Shown in pieces: positions 34,401 through 44,084 of a DNA stretch of 64,000 bases (positions are counted from its first letter, which is position 1; each line of letters opens with the position of its first letter). Below the pieces are notes generated by a model, which saw nothing but the letters and a program-made list of their open reading frames with translations, ran no database searches and had not been told where the DNA came from. This DNA comes from Nannobrachium achirus. Taxonomy: Eukaryota; Chordata; Actinopteri; Myctophiformes; Myctophidae. Location: contig OY997642.1 in assembly GCA_963921795.1 (NCBI GenBank), positions 38,172,840 through 38,236,839 of the forward strand, in the 5' to 3' direction. Both the position numbers and the translations under genes were made by a program.

Positions 34401-37400
34401 TCAAGGCGTAGAAAGAACAGGCGAAAAATCATGCAGCAACAGGATGAGTGCATTGAGCAAAATGTACCTCGTGCAAACAAGGGCTTGAGAACCTCTAATC
34501 CTGTCCAATATTATAAAATGAGATATAGAACTCCTGAACTCCGCCTAAAGAAACTTGAAACAATAAGAAGGAGACGTAACAGCGATGCTGTTTACCGAGA
34601 GAGATTGAACGCCTACATGCGTGAAAGGCGTCACAACAACCCAGAACACAGGCAACAGTCTTTGCAGCAAAATGCCAAACGCGAGCATGAAAGGCTGCTG
34701 AACAACCCAGCATACCACCAACAGCGTCTGCGAGAACAGGCAAACAGTGAGCGCAAAAGGCTTACTCACCCAGCATACCACCAACAGCGTTTGCAAGAAA
34801 ACGCAAACAGCAAGCGCAAAAGGCATACTCACCCAGAATACAGGCGCCAACGTCTGGACCAAAACGCAAACAGCGAGCGCAAAAGGCTTTCTGACCCAAA
34901 ATACAGGCGCCAGCGTTTGGACCAAAAGGCAAAAAGCAAGCATGAAAGGCTTACTGACCCAGAATATAGACAACGCCATAGGCAACAAAGGGCCAAGAAC
35001 CAGTGGCATAGGCTTTCTGACCCAGAATCCAGGCGGCGCCATATACAACGATGTACCGAGATCAAAAAACAGAGACTTGATGGGGATGTCATACTTCGTA
35101 TGCGTCACAAGTTGCAGTGTGCCATGAGAATAAAGAGGAAATCCGTACACATTGTCAACCGTCACTTGCAAATTACAATGGAAGCTGCCATGGTAGAAGC
35201 CATATCAGCATTTCGAGAAAGCGTTAAATATGGGCCCACATATGTCTGTACGGTGTGTCATAGAGCCATGTTCTCCAATCAGGTCCTTTGCTGTAACAGA
35301 GACAATTACAAGAAAAACCCTTCCGTGGTAACTGCTTGCTTAACAGGCAAGTATGTGCACACATGCAACAGCGTATGCTCAGACCCATGCAACGTTGCAC
35401 AAGAAAGGAGACACGAGTACATCTGCCACTGCTGTCACAACAACTTGAAAAACGGCAAGATGCCATCCATAGCAGCTGCTAATAAGCTCGAAGTAGCACC
35501 TGTTCCGCCAGAGTTGCAATTGTTAAATATGCTGGAAAGGCAGATGATTGCAAAGTTCTTACCCTTTGCTAAAATAATTTCATTGCCTAGAGGACGGCAA
35601 AAGGCAGTGCATGGTGCTGTAATTTGTGTGCCGTCGCAAGTGGAAACTGTGGTCAATGCCCTTCCAAGGTCCAGCAATGATGACCAGCTGTTGCATGTTA
35701 AACTGAAGCGACACATCAACTTCAAGGGCTATCAATTCTTCTACACGGTAAACATGACAAATGTGTTGGCAGCGCTGAGAGAACTCAAACAAATGCATCC
35801 TGAATACTATGACATTGTCATAAACGACAATGCTTCGTTTGACCGTCTCCAAGATGAGCAGTCAGCTGATGAAGATGCAACAGAGGAAACTCCTGCTGCC
35901 ATCATAGATGAGCCGCAGCAGGAACCCTCACGTGCCATCACACATGACCCTCAAGTGCATGACCAACTTGCACCCAGTCCGTCCACTGCCGTCACAACAG
36001 ATGAGCAACAGCAGGAGGAGCTTAGACCCGGTCTCACCTTTGACACGTGCATGCAGCCTCCGAACATAGCACAGGAGATCTTATCATACGGTGAGGGAAT
36101 ATTCAGCATTGCGCCAGCCCAAGGAAACAAGCCTGTAGGTATTTTCACTGTCCCCAAACTGGAGAGCATGGCCTTTCCTGGGCATTTCCCAGACGGTCGG
36201 AACACATTGGATGAGGTCAGAGAAATAAAATTGTCGCCAAGTAGATACTTCAACGCCAGGCTCTTTTGTGTCGATACCCGCTTTGCCATTGACCAAACTT
36301 ACCTCTTTTATGCGCAGATGGCAGCAGAAACACGCATGGCTACTAATAGCATGTCCATCCAGGTACGAAAGGGGAAAAAATATACCAGAGATGGGCGGGT
36401 TCTGTCAAACAAAATGCTTCAGGACAAGGAAGAGGTAGAAAGACTTGTACGCAACAAGGATGCAACACGATTCATGCAGCCCCTTAGAGGAACTCCATCG
36501 TTCTGGGAGAAAGCGCTTAGAGACCTTCTTGCTATGTCTAGACAGATCGGCAGGCCCAATTGGTTCGTCACGCTAAGTGCCGCGGAGATGAGGTGGCCAG
36601 AACTCATCAATATCATAAAAGCGCAACAAGGTGAACAAGGGGACTATTCACAGCTCGACTGGGTTGCGAAGTGTGAAATCATCCGGACCAATCCTGTCAC
36701 ACTCATGCGCATCTTTTCACACAGATTTGACAAGGCCATCGATTTTCTCCAGTCACCTGCTAGGCCAATCGGTGAGGTTGTGGACTACTTCTATAGGGTG
36801 GAATTTCAGGCTAGGGGAAGTCCCCACGTTCACATGATGGTGTGGATCAAAGATGCACCCACGTGCGATGACCCACGAGTCATCAAGTTCATAGACACCT
36901 ACGTTAGTTGCAAGATGCCTGACCAGTACGCAGACCCTGAGCTCCACAAAATTGTGTCTGAAGTTCAAATGCACAGCCGAAGCCACTCCAGATCATGCAA
37001 GAAAGGAAACGTCACTTGTCGATTTGGGTTCCCCAAATTACCAATGGACAACACAATCATCACTGAACCACCACTTCCACCTTTGGATGACATCAAAGGC
37101 AACAATGATGACGAGGCTGAAAAAGATGAAAGCATTGGTGGGCAGAGTGCCCAACCACTATCATCATTGCATGACAGCAAAGGTGACGACAAGGGCAAAA
37201 AAGATGAAAACGTTGGTGGTGAGAAATGTAAAGGGCAAAGGCAAAAGGGCAGGAGGCGAGAAACTAAAGAACAAATGCAAGCCAAAGAAAAGCTGGCACC
37301 CCTGAGGGACATGCTCAATGACCCTAAAGCCTCATTCAAAGATTTGCCTGACCTTTTGGGCAAATGCAACCTGACTGCAGAGCAATATCGGGACAACGTG

Positions 37401-40400
37401 GACAACCTTACAACTGCACCCACCATTCACCTGCAACGACATCCAGATGAATGCTGGATAAATCCGTACAATCCCCCTCTGCTGCGAGTGTGGAATGCCA
37501 ACATGGACATCCAATACATATTGGATGATTTCAGTTGTGCACACTACATGATGGGCTATGTTGCAAAGCCGGAACATGAAATGTCCCAACTCCTTACCGA
37601 AGTGGTTAAAGAAGTTCGCAAGTCTAACCCGAACGTTGACAAAATGGATGAAATGAAACATATCATGCACACATACGTCCAGCACAGAGAGGTCAGTGCA
37701 CAGGAATCTGTGGCCCGAGTATGCAGTCTCCCACTTAAAAAGTGCAGCCGTCAAGTCATTTTCTTACAGACAGACGAGGATGGTCTGCGAATGAGTCAGC
37801 CCATGAGCAAACTGAATGAAATGGACCCAGACACACAAGACGTGTGGATGTCAGGGATTCCTGACAAGTACCTGAACAGGCCTCAGGAGCCAGAATTTGA
37901 AGACTTATGTATGGCCACGTTTGCCTCAGAATACAGGGTGGTGTACAAACAACCGGGTGAAAACACAAAAGCACTGCTGAATGACATGGGCTTTGTTCAG
38001 AAACGAACTAAGCTCGATAGGGTCGCCATCATACGTTACCCACCTTTCTCTGAGCAGAAAAACCCAGAAAAGTTTTACAGACGGTTGTTGAAACTGTACT
38101 TGCCACACAGAGAAGATGCCCAACTGAAAAGCAAGAGCTGTCCCACTTATGAGCAGTTCTACAAAAACGCTCACGTGCTTCTTGGTGAAAAAAAGAGCAC
38201 ACAGTGGTCTGTGAAAAACATTGTCGATAAAAACAAAGCCAAATATGAAAACCGGGGCAAAAAAATTGATCAAGCTGTGGAAATTTTGCAAGCAGACCAA
38301 CCAATCCTTGATGCGTGGAAAAATTATGATGCAGATGCAGAAGATGTTTGCTTGAGGCAGCAAAAAGCCAGCGATCTACAAGAGCAAGACGCCATACCAG
38401 ATTACCAAGTGCAGCCCAACAGCAGTAGGGCCATGCCAGGGATAGATGCTCCTGAATTGAATCCAGACTATGTCAGGAGCATGTATCAAAGCCTCAACGA
38501 AATGCAAGCATCCATTTTCTACACCGTCCGTCAATGGTGTTGGAGGCGCGTCTGGCAGCAGGATCCTGATCCCTTCTTCTATTTCATCTCTGGAGGTGCT
38601 GGCTGTGGCAAGTCTCATGTCATCAAGTGCATATATTATGAGGCTACCAAGATTTTGCGCCAACTTCCCTACTTTCTCAATGAAGCAGACATGACCCAGC
38701 CAGCAGTTCTGCTGGCAGCCTTTACTGGCACGGCAGCTTTCAATATCTCTGGGAGAACCCTGCACTCGTTGCTGAAGCTACCAAGAGGTATGCACGGCCC
38801 GTATAAATCGCTTGGAAATGCACTGGATGGGATGAGGGGAGCACTGTGGACTGCAGAGATCTTGATCATTGATGAGATATCCATGGTCTCTAACGATGTC
38901 TTTAACTACGTCGACTTAAGACTCCAGCAAATAAAAGGCAACAGGAAACCCTTTGGTGGAATGTCTGTCCTTGCAGTGGGAGACTTCTACCAGCTGCCAC
39001 CAGTTGGTTCTAACAAAACGCTCTGCAATGCTGACGAGGCTGTGCGTGGTCTCTGGGCACATTTTGTGCTGGTCGAACTTACAGAAATCATGCGTCAAAG
39101 AGACGATCGCATTTTCGCCGAACTCTTGAACAGGCTAAGAGTAAAGGGGAAGGCTGACCGTCTCAGTGCTGAAGACAGGGCTCTGCTCGCACAAGCTTGC
39201 ACAGAAAGAGATGACGGCCCATATGATGTCCTTCATATATTTGCTAGAAATACAGAGGTCAAAACCCACAACAAAAAGGCTATAAAAACTCTTGGCACAC
39301 CCATTTTCAGCGTTATGGCCCAAGATTTCTACAGGGACAGATGCTCAGGTCAGATGAATCCGCTGGCCAAGCCCAACGAGAACGGGACTGAAAGCGACTT
39401 GCAACAAACAATTGAAGTTGCTGAAGGAGCGCGGGTCATGGTCATTAGAAATCTGGATGTTGAAGACGGTATCGTGAACGGGACTTTTGGAACAATAGCC
39501 AACATTGTTGCAACCACTGCAAACGGATGCACGGTTGTGGGCTTACTTGGCCTCAGATTGGATAGTCCCACAGCAGGTCAGAACTTCCGCAGGAAGATTC
39601 AAGGGCCAACAGATGACCTGGTGTACATTGAAAGGGTTGAGGAGAACCTGGCCAACAAATCACTGGTGCGACGGCAGTTCCCCCTGAAACTGGCATTCGG
39701 GTGTACCACCCACAAAGTTCAAGGCATGACCGTCAGTTCTGCAGTGGTGTCTATGGAGAAGATGCAGAACTCTGGAATAGCTTATGTAGCCCTGAGCCGA
39801 ACAACCTCCCTTCAAGGGCTCAAAATCAGACACTTTGATGAAGGGAAGATTTACGCCAACCCAAACATAAACATGGCAATGCAGAGCATGAATCGTGCTT
39901 CCTTCCAAGTGCCGAGACCACTGATGCATTTTGTGCAAGAGTACTCTGGAGGTCCCACTTTAACCATTGTCCATCACAACACGCAAGGACTGATGTCACA
40001 CATTAAGGACGTGAGGGCTCACCACGAATTAAGACATGCTGATGTATTGTTGATGACAGAAACTCATTTGTCTGGAACCTCCGTTCTCACAGAAGTTGAG
40101 CTGGATGGATACCACTTGGTTACACGTAACAGACATATGTCTTATACCAGCGCCAACACTCAACACATTGCTACAAAAAAGGGAGGTGGAGTTGCAGTGT
40201 ACTACAGGAGCAGTCTTCAAGCAAACCCTGGGAGGTTCATTGACAATATCAGCGATCTTGAGTTTGCAGTCGTCAGAGTTGAGGCCCCAGTCAAAGCGCT
40301 TATAGCCACTGTGTACAGACCGCCAAGATACAATGACAGCGACTTTTGTCTCAACCTTGGACGCCTCTTAGATTCTTTGGCCTTGATGGATTGCCAACCA

Positions 40401-40649
40401 ATTGTCGTCTGTGGGGATTTCAACGAGGACCTCTTGAAGATGGGACGAAAACGTGTTAAGGAGCTGTTTGAGTCCAAAGGCTACAGCCAGCTTATTGCCA
40501 CTGCAACAACTCAAGAGCAAACCCTGATTGATCACATCTACATATCACAACCACAGTCTTGCATTCAGAAGGGTGTACTGCACACCTACTACAGTTACCA
40601 TGATGCAGTATACTGTGTATTGACTTCAGCAGTACCAATTATGGAGTGA
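27190..40649 (+). CDS. Helentron transposase: 15-exon SGNH / 2x protease / Rep / PIF1 helicase / endonuclease protein
   Basis: Exons: 27190-27291, 27436-27516, 27663-27719, 28356-28466, 28566-28835, 28940-29033, 29335-29402, 29540-29635, 29731-29850, 30224-30292, 30717-30851, 30992-31093, 31495-31596, 31970-32077, 32682-40649. All 14 introns are GT-AG. All are phase 0 except the phase-1 intron after exon 6. The joined frame is 9,483 nt, 3160 residues, with no stop. Domains by residue: basic N-terminus 1-117; SGNH hydrolase ~118-293; Pro/Ser/Gln linker 294-505; protease-like domains ~506-740 and ~825-1060; basic 21-mer repeats 1158-1304; DUF6570-like ~1355-1555; Rep ~1693-2135; helicase ~2430-2902; endonuclease ~2930-3160. 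ATG 27190 has A at -3. It would act in the nucleus, nicking and unwinding DNA for transposition. Splicing is inferred from sequence only; the last exon is certain. Confidence 0.88.
28566..29635 (+). CDS. Helentron gene exons 5-8: SGNH (GDSL-like) hydrolase domain
   Basis: Exons 28566-28835, 28940-29033, 29335-29402 and 29540-29635 encode residues 118-293. Block I is VIGDSH with the nucleophile Ser125. A Gly in YPGAK (Gly151) fits block II. Asn180/Asn181 in ATSNNI fits the oxyanion Asn of block III. Block V is RDNIHLS with Asp260 and His263 spaced D-x-x-H. The intron between exons 7 and 8 falls between Asn261 and Ile262, so the catalytic Asp and His are in different exons. The match of four blocks in order is strong evidence for the family. 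SGNH enzymes are esterases or lipases; the substrate here is unknown. SGNH domains are known in ORF1 proteins of CR1-type LINEs. Confidence 0.85.
29731..30851 (+). CDS. Helentron gene exons 9-11: linker with poly-Gln
   Basis: Exons 29731-29850 (40 codons, Pro/Arg/Ser-rich), 30224-30292 (23 codons, ending in eight Gln) and 30717-30851 (45 codons, contains [14 protein letters not shown]). All are phase 0. The acceptor before exon 11 follows a TTTC-rich pyrimidine tract at about 30668-30710 and reads CAAAAG. The encoded region (residues 294-401) looks like a flexible linker, except for the more ordered-looking exon 11. No domain was recognised. Confidence 0.72.
30992..32077 (+). CDS. Helentron gene exons 12-14: tandemly multiplied exon
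   Basis: Exons 30992-31093 and 31495-31596 are both 34 codons, both start ASPPKSPRK and both contain TLPVRCD, so they are a tandem exon duplication with a 503-bp offset. The introns after them also match (phrases such as GTACAACCACAGTCT recur). Exon 14, 31970-32077 (36 codons), has a weaker but similar pattern (PPLP..., S-LDVPLSS) and a related upstream intron, so it may be an older third copy. All are phase 0, so copy number can change without breaking the frame. Function is unknown; probably linker. Confidence 0.75.
32078..32681 (+). other. Last intron of the Helentron gene, with an old interspersed repeat
   Basis: Donor GTG|GTGAGG and acceptor GTCAACAG|ATGGAG. Between about 32215 and 32500 the intron carries a diverged relative of the repeats at 4130-4200 and 55310-55790, sharing phrases such as CGTCACACTT, TCCATGCCAGATT and TAGCGCCA. 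The end of the intron is a TTTG/T-rich pyrimidine tract that, read as codons, imitates a signal peptide. Confidence 0.75.
32682..33390 (+). other. Protease-like domain 1 (herpesvirus tegument DUB-like, peptidase C76 type)
   Basis: Residues ~506-740 of the full protein. [12 protein letters not shown] motif (Cys554 and Cys556) lies near the start, then a [13 protein letters not shown] segment, then YGFFDSHSR with Asp689 and His691 in D-x-H order. An N-terminal Cys with a later D-x-H pair is the layout of the herpesvirus large-tegument-protein deubiquitinases. It differs from the OTU layout, in which Asp and Cys are close together in DGxC. Deubiquitinase activity is inference; which of the two cysteines is the nucleophile is not certain. 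Confidence 0.7.
32682..40649 (+). CDS. Helentron gene exon 15 (main exon, 2655 codons)
   Basis: The frame is open from 32637, but 32637-32681 is the 3' end of an intron: the sequence TTTTTTTGTCAACAG precedes ATGGAGACG at 32682, and the frame matches the upstream exons. This exon holds both protease-like domains, the basic repeats, the DUF6570-like region, Rep, helicase and endonuclease, with stop TGA at 40647-40649. If upstream exons were skipped, the ATG at 32682 could start a 2655-residue protein on its own. A candidate polyadenylation signal AATAAA lies at 41269-41274. Confidence 0.95.
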   Translation: METDCFIHEVHLPGQPPTVVRASSCQGEILDNILDDPNDPNSKRSNSQCTCMALTFLAQQHEGMCFDTPSLDNVLENGDILYKGVITQHQYDNRLVLPYLAIEELPKQVFTESNVYSALWDNSDIKAGFVKSSACKSERTSERLPYLEESLQCLSENVTHAILIVAPECFALFRDTSGRYGFFDSHSRCAMGLPQPQGKAILLIFNDLRGLLGHLHKLFEERPLDVMFELLPVSFRIDDGTPGPSTAMSMSAARAATDHVLCETPGPSTYVTSTAAINCCSSDTPVQSTEVTALPAIDRSSSQTPRLSPNETITAALPKLPLFDLCVRSGRRQDNQSCQAVRASICQGDIVGQHLNKQCSCMALTFLAYHNDGVDFNTPSLDKVLYQGDALYKDLIRQLQFDQLLQEQCYLLSMEQLLYAKHISTNQNVYSVQLDMAKLKVGPLDNTKGKNLSLADQLQKSLLEEGVKHALLMVTPECFGVFRDSSGHYGFFDSHSRSADGLSVVGGKAIMLTFNELSALLCHLHQIFKDRPSGVSYELMPVAFEVDNIASTTPAVPTHAPAVPTYTLSKLNISRRRKNRRKIMQQQDECIEQNVPRANKGLRTSNPVQYYKMRYRTPELRLKKLETIRRRRNSDAVYRERLNAYMRERRHNNPEHRQQSLQQNAKREHERLLNNPAYHQQRLREQANSERKRLTHPAYHQQRLQENANSKRKRHTHPEYRRQRLDQNANSERKRLSDPKYRRQRLDQKAKSKHERLTDPEYRQRHRQQRAKNQWHRLSDPESRRRHIQRCTEIKKQRLDGDVILRMRHKLQCAMRIKRKSVHIVNRHLQITMEAAMVEAISAFRESVKYGPTYVCTVCHRAMFSNQVLCCNRDNYKKNPSVVTACLTGKYVHTCNSVCSDPCNVAQERRHEYICHCCHNNLKNGKMPSIAAANKLEVAPVPPELQLLNMLERQMIAKFLPFAKIISLPRGRQKAVHGAVICVPSQVETVVNALPRSSNDDQLLHVKLKRHINFKGYQFFYTVNMTNVLAALRELKQMHPEYYDIVINDNASFDRLQDEQSADEDATEETPAAIIDEPQQEPSRAITHDPQVHDQLAPSPSTAVTTDEQQQEELRPGLTFDTCMQPPNIAQEILSYGEGIFSIAPAQGNKPVGIFTVPKLESMAFPGHFPDGRNTLDEVREIKLSPSRYFNARLFCVDTRFAIDQTYLFYAQMAAETRMATNSMSIQVRKGKKYTRDGRVLSNKMLQDKEEVERLVRNKDATRFMQPLRGTPSFWEKALRDLLAMSRQIGRPNWFVTLSAAEMRWPELINIIKAQQGEQGDYSQLDWVAKCEIIRTNPVTLMRIFSHRFDKAIDFLQSPARPIGEVVDYFYRVEFQARGSPHVHMMVWIKDAPTCDDPRVIKFIDTYVSCKMPDQYADPELHKIVSEVQMHSRSHSRSCKKGNVTCRFGFPKLPMDNTIITEPPLPPLDDIKGNNDDEAEKDESIGGQSAQPLSSLHDSKGDDKGKKDENVGGEKCKGQRQKGRRRETKEQMQAKEKLAPLRDMLNDPKASFKDLPDLLGKCNLTAEQYRDNVDNLTTAPTIHLQRHPDECWINPYNPPLLRVWNANMDIQYILDDFSCAHYMMGYVAKPEHEMSQLLTEVVKEVRKSNPNVDKMDEMKHIMHTYVQHREVSAQESVARVCSLPLKKCSRQVIFLQTDEDGLRMSQPMSKLNEMDPDTQDVWMSGIPDKYLNRPQEPEFEDLCMATFASEYRVVYKQPGENTKALLNDMGFVQKRTKLDRVAIIRYPPFSEQKNPEKFYRRLLKLYLPHREDAQLKSKSCPTYEQFYKNAHVLLGEKKSTQWSVKNIVDKNKAKYENRGKKIDQAVEILQADQPILDAWKNYDADAEDVCLRQQKASDLQEQDAIPDYQVQPNSSRAMPGIDAPELNPDYVRSMYQSLNEMQASIFYTVRQWCWRRVWQQDPDPFFYFISGGAGCGKSHVIKCIYYEATKILRQLPYFLNEADMTQPAVLLAAFTGTAAFNISGRTLHSLLKLPRGMHGPYKSLGNALDGMRGALWTAEILIIDEISMVSNDVFNYVDLRLQQIKGNRKPFGGMSVLAVGDFYQLPPVGSNKTLCNADEAVRGLWAHFVLVELTEIMRQRDDRIFAELLNRLRVKGKADRLSAEDRALLAQACTERDDGPYDVLHIFARNTEVKTHNKKAIKTLGTPIFSVMAQDFYRDRCSGQMNPLAKPNENGTESDLQQTIEVAEGARVMVIRNLDVEDGIVNGTFGTIANIVATTANGCTVVGLLGLRLDSPTAGQNFRRKIQGPTDDLVYIERVEENLANKSLVRRQFPLKLAFGCTTHKVQGMTVSSAVVSMEKMQNSGIAYVALSRTTSLQGLKIRHFDEGKIYANPNINMAMQSMNRASFQVPRPLMHFVQEYSGGPTLTIVHHNTQGLMSHIKDVRAHHELRHADVLLMTETHLSGTSVLTEVELDGYHLVTRNRHMSYTSANTQHIATKKGGGVAVYYRSSLQANPGRFIDNISDLEFAVVRVEAPVKALIATVYRPPRYNDSDFCLNLGRLLDSLALMDCQPIVVCGDFNEDLLKMGRKRVKELFESKGYSQLIATATTQEQTLIDHIYISQPQSCIQKGVLHTYYSYHDAVYCVLTSAVPIME
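33391..33635 (+). other. Thr/Pro/Ser linker with degenerate repeats
   Basis: Between the protease-like domains the protein repeats a TPGPST-like unit about four times (TPGPST, TPGPST, TPVQST, TPRLSP) with a spacing of about 20 residues. It is probably a flexible spacer. Confidence 0.6.
33636..34330 (+). other. Protease-like domain 2 (duplicate of domain 1)
   Basis: Residues ~825-1060. It has the same order of motifs as domain 1: [11 protein letters not shown] (Cys864 and Cys866), [13 protein letters not shown], and YGFFDSHSR with Asp998 and His1000. All catalytic candidates are kept in both copies, so neither looks like a dead pseudo-enzyme. The two clearly arose by internal duplication and have diverged outside the motifs. 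Confidence 0.7.
34638..35079 (+). repeat. Seven 63-bp coding repeats (basic 21-residue units)
   Basis: Residues 1158-1304. Units follow a pattern like NPxYRxQRLxQNANSxRKRL, repeated seven times with a 21-residue (63-bp) period and no frame change. The region is very rich in Arg, Lys and Gln and likely helical, and could bind DNA or RNA. It sits between the proteases and the DUF6570-like zinc region. Confidence 0.85.
35226..35830 (+). other. DUF6570-like zinc-binding region
   Basis: Residues ~1355-1555. Starts with CTVCHRAM (first Cys about residue 1361) and continues with several Cys/His pairs including ICHCCHNNL, then [12 protein letters not shown], a [15 protein letters not shown] stretch and a [10 protein letters not shown] segment. 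This matches my memory of DUF6570, which typically precedes Helitron_like_N in transposases of this group. It is likely a DNA-binding or nickase-accessory module. Confidence 0.65.
36045..37610 (+). other. Helitron Rep (HUH nuclease) domain
   Basis: Residues ~1626-2148. The Helitron_like_N core begins at about residue 1693 (YFNARLF). The HUH motif is PHVHMMVW with His1887 and His1889. The two-tyrosine motif is HYMMGYVAK with Tyr2127 and Tyr2131, four residues apart as in Helitron Y2 enzymes. HUH enzymes cut one DNA strand and form a 5'-phosphotyrosine link. An acidic/lysine-rich insert separates HUH from the tyrosines (see 37081-37270). All expected catalytic residues are present. Confidence 0.9.
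37081..37270 (+). other. Charged repeat insert between HUH and Tyr motifs
   Basis: Residues ~1972-2035. Two copies of a pattern like [18 protein letters not shown] are followed by a very basic run ([14 protein letters not shown]). It appears to be a low-complexity insertion inside the Rep domain. Confidence 0.6.
38455..39880 (+). other. PIF1-type superfamily 1 helicase domain
   Basis: Residues ~2430-2902. Walker A is GGAGCGKS (2476-2483). Then [18 protein letters not shown]; Walker B IIDEISMV with Asp2569 and Glu2570; [10 protein letters not shown]; the ELTEIMRQ motif; [21 protein letters not shown]; and [14 protein letters not shown]. This is the full set for a PIF1/RecD-like 5'-3' DNA helicase, the standard partner of Rep in Helitrons. 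No missing motif. Confidence 0.95.
39950..40649 (+). other. C-terminal EEP (AP-like) endonuclease domain
   Basis: Residues ~2930-3160. Motifs in order: HHNTQGL, TETHL (Glu2965), [24 protein letters not shown] (Asp3084, Asn3086), TLIDHIY and SYHDAV (His3145). This is the exonuclease-endonuclease-phosphatase fold as in CR1-like LINE endonucleases, and its presence defines the Helentron type. The domain ends 15-16 residues after the last motif, so it is not truncated. Confidence 0.92.
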
Positions 40650-41358
40650 TGTGGTTGATGGGATTGCTTTCAGGTGATGCTGACACTATAAAAAAGAGAG
40701 TGTTGGGTGTGGCATCAGGGTACACAAAAAAAGAGAGTTAAACTTGGGTGTGGCATCGGGGTACACATTGTGGCCATTACAGAATGTCTGCTTTGGCTCT
40801 CATCAACATGCCTGGCACTTTGGCAGACTGGTTATCTAACATGAGTGGGTTATCAGGGTCTCAGAAAAAAGTTGACCATCTGCAACTTTATAATGTAAGG
40901 CAGATCGTTGCACATCAGGCGAATGATTACATGCTGTAATATCAATCTCTTACAGAGCTATGTGCTGCCAAAAGGCACACACTCGATCTGCATTGCCTGC
41001 TGTATCAAATAGTACTTAAAGACTAAAAGTAATAGTACAAGGTATTAGTAGATATATATAACTGAACTAAACAATTGCATGAAGGCCAAGGGTGACATTA
41101 CATTTCAATATCGATTATAATTCAAACACCAACTTCAATGTCACAGTGTCAAGGTTAATCTGTTTTGGAACCTATGGCTTGTACAAGTGCCGAGACTCTG
41201 ACCCACTACAGGGACAGAGAGGATGAGGGGAGAAATGTCGAGGTGTACAGACACTTTTCTTAAAGGAAAATAAAACATTCTATGTCCTTGATTATGAGTC
41301 CACGAGACGCATTCAAGACACCATCTCATGTTCATTGTTATGTTTAACTATCCAATGA
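40650..41358 (+). other. 3' untranslated region of the Helentron gene
   Basis: No gene. A short direct repeat (GTTGGGTGTGGCATCAGGGTACAC near 40709, and TTGGGTGTGGCATCGGGGTACAC near 40744) lies just after the stop. AATAAA at 41269-41274 is the best polyadenylation candidate. The truncated copy at 2507-2780 shows matching but diverged sequence (phrase TTGGGTATGGCATTGGAGTAC) and its own AATAAA at 2776. Confidence 0.6.
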
Positions 41359-42005
41359 ATGCTTGCCAAGTCTATTTTCACTGTAGCTATTGAAGCTTAT
41401 TTGTAAAATGATGTTACATTCTATTCAGATTCAGATTGAGAAAGAAAGAAAAACATGTTTCTTGTACTGTACCACTAGACATCTATTTTGTTTGCTCATT
41501 GACTTAATATACAGTAACAGAAAAACAAACTTACACTGTGTGGTGTCCTTTATTGTGTGTAACTGCTTTAATCATTCTGGGGGAAACTGTCTGATTCACA
41601 TGGGATATAAGTACCAAAAGTAATCTCTATGCTCAATAATTTAATATACAGTTTAAAAAAAAACATGCTTGACAGGTCTATTTTCACTGTACCTATTGAC
41701 GTTTATTTGTCGAATGATGTTACATTCTATTCAGATTCAGATTGAGAAAGAAAGAAAAACATGTTTCTTGTACTGGACCACTGAACATCTATTCTGTTTG
41801 CTCATTGACTTAATATACAGTAAGAAAAAACCAACTTACACTGTGTGGAATCCTTTATTGTGTGTGACTGCTTTAATCATTCTTGGGGAAACTGTCTGAT
41901 TCACATGGGATATAAGTAGCAGAAGTAATCTCTATGCTCATTCATTTAATATACAGTAAGAAAAAAACGAACATGCTTGACAAGTCTATTTTCACTGTAC
42001 TTATC
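41359..42005. repeat. Helentron 3' subterminal tandem repeats (~306 bp)
   Basis: Two full units start at 41359 and 41665 and a partial third at 41973, each beginning ATGCTTG-CA-GTCTATTTTCACTGTA. Spacing is 306 and 308 bp. Each contains ATTCAGATTCAGATTGAGAA, TTAATATACAGT and TTCACATGGGATATAAGTA. The same phrases occur after the truncated copy (2930-3330), so these repeats belong to the transposon. Subterminal tandem repeats are known in Helitron2/Helentron elements. Confidence 0.88.
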
Positions 42006-42051
42006 TACATGTATGTACATCCCAAAGAAACCATTACAGCCACGTAACGTT

Positions 42052-44084
42052 AGTCCTGTACAGTACACTACAGCACAGTAAGGTACAGCACAGACAGTAC
42101 AGAAGATACAGTACACTATATAACAGTAAGGTACAGTACACTACAGCAGAGTAAGGTACACTACAGTACAGTACAGTACAGAAGATACAGTACAATACAG
42201 TACGGTACGGTACTGTACAATACAGTACAGTAAAGTACAGCACAGTCAAATACAGTAATGTACAGTACAGTGCAGTAACATACAGCACAGTAAGCTACAG
42301 TAAGGTATAGCACAGTACAATAAGGTACAGTACAGTACAGTAAGGCACAGTACAGCACACTAAGGTACAGTACAGTACAGTACACTACAGTAAGGAAGCG
42401 GGCGTGGACTATAGACCTGAGCAGCCTGAAACGCTGCAAACTTCTAGTATATCTGAACCGCTAACAAACACATTAATGTTATCCACTCACTCACACCATC
42501 ACTCACACCATCACTCACACCATCGCCTCACACAACTGTCTGCTTATGGGCCAGGGCCTAGACTTGCTCTTTCTGGATACATAGACAAATACATAATATA
42601 AAGATTGGAAACTTTGAATAATAATAATAATAATACGGGTAAAAATAATAATATCTGGAATTTACATAACACTTTTACAGTTCAGTACAGTAAGGCACAG
42701 AACAGTACCATAAAGTACAGTACACTACCATCCAGTTCATTACTATATCAGAACCGCCAACAAACACATTAATATTATCCACTCACTCACACCATCACCT
42801 CACACAACAAATAAAAAAGCATGGTTGACTAATTAGGCTAGACACTGTACCAATTGAAACTTGAAAGGCATAGGCTACAGATTATATAACTGCACGGACC
42901 ATCAGAAAAAGTCACTGACGTGGGCGGAACTGCTGCTGTTGAGTTGAATATAGTCCAAATGTTTTATACTTCCATCACAGACGGTTCCACAACTGACAAA
43001 CAACTGTCTGCTTAGGGGCCAGGGCCTAGACTTGCTATTTCTGGATACATAGACAGATACATAATATAAAGATTGGAATCTTGGAATAATAATAATAATA
43101 AGGGTAAAAATAATAATATCTGGAATTTACATAACACTTTTACAGTTCACTACAGTAAGGCACAGAACAGTACCATAAAGTACAGTACACTACCATCCAG
43201 TTCATTACAGAAGATACAGTACACTACAGTACAGTAAGGTACAGCACAATACAGTACAATAAGGTACAGTACACTACAGCACAGTAAGGTACAGCACAGA
43301 ACAGTACAGAAGATACAGTACACTACAGCACAGTAAGGTACAGTACAGTACAGTACAGTACAGTACAGTACAGTACAGTACAGTACAGTACAGAAGATAC
43401 AGTACAATACAGTATGGTACGGTACAGTACAATACAGTGCGAAACGGTACAGTACAATACAGTGCAGTAAAGTACAGCACAGTAAGGTAAAGTACAGTAC
43501 AATGCAGTAAGGTACAGCACAGTAAGGTATAGTACAGTACAATAACATACAGTACAGTACAGTACAGTAAGGTACAGTACAGCACACTAAGGTACAGTAC
43601 AGTATTACAGTTCACTACAGTAAGGCACAGAACAGTACCATAAAGTACAGTACACTACCATCCAGTTCATTACAGAAGATACAGTACACTACGGTACAGT
43701 AAGGTACAGCACAATACAGTACAATAAGGTACAGTAAACCACGGCACAGTAAGGTACAGCACAAAACCGTACAGAAGATACAGTACACTACAATACAGTA
43801 AGGTACTGTACACTACAGCACAGTAAGGTACGGTACAGTACAGTACAGTACAGTACAGTACAGAAGATACAGTACAATACAGTAAGATACGGTACAGTGC
43901 AATACAGTGCAGGTACGGTACAGTACAATACAGTGCAGTAAAGTACAGCACAGTAAGGTAAAGTACAGCACAGTGCAGTAAGGTACAGCACAGTAAGGTA
44001 TAGCACAGTACAATAACATACAGTACAGTACAGTAAAGTACAATACAGCACACTAAGGTACAGTACACTACAGTAAGGAAGCAA
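42052..44084. repeat. CAGTA-type pentanucleotide arrays and associated module (right of Helentron)
   Basis: Degenerate arrays of GTACAGTACA with variants (GCACAG, AAGGTACAG) lie at about 42052-42396, 43150-43612 and 43613-44084. They alternate with a non-repetitive module of about 430-470 bp (42397-42720, 42740-43150) that contains TTATCCACTCACTCACACC, GGGCCAGGGCCTAGACTTGC and an (AAT)n run. Arrays read on the minus strand give Cys-Thr-Val-Leu-Tyr frames, which are not genes. Satellite resumes after the phrase CAGTAAGGAAGCAAG at about 44085. Confidence 0.88.

Larger units (their letters stand above)
25265..42005 (+). mobile_element. Autonomous Helentron (Helitron with C-terminal endonuclease)
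   Basis: The core runs from the putative promoter through the 15-exon gene to the 306-bp 3' repeats. It encodes Rep (HUH and two tyrosines), a PIF1-type helicase and an EEP endonuclease on one protein. Helitrons move by rolling-circle-like replication; those with a fused endonuclease are called Helentrons. The outer limits are not resolved. On the left the insertion could reach 16316, since the 1.9-kb array shares the phrase CCAACCAGTTCAACCAGTTC with the promoter-proximal region (25276-25295). On the right it could reach the CAGTA arrays. The satellite on the two sides does not resume at the same unit position, so a simple clean insertion is not shown. Confidence 0.85.

Noticed and set aside
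34638-35079. CRISPR-like array
   Set aside because: The repeats are in-frame coding units without spacers in a eukaryotic gene.
43150-43615. Long minus-strand frames of Cys-Thr-Val-Leu-Tyr type
   Set aside because: They are translations of the CAGTA pentanucleotide arrays, and similar frames exist in several phases at every array.
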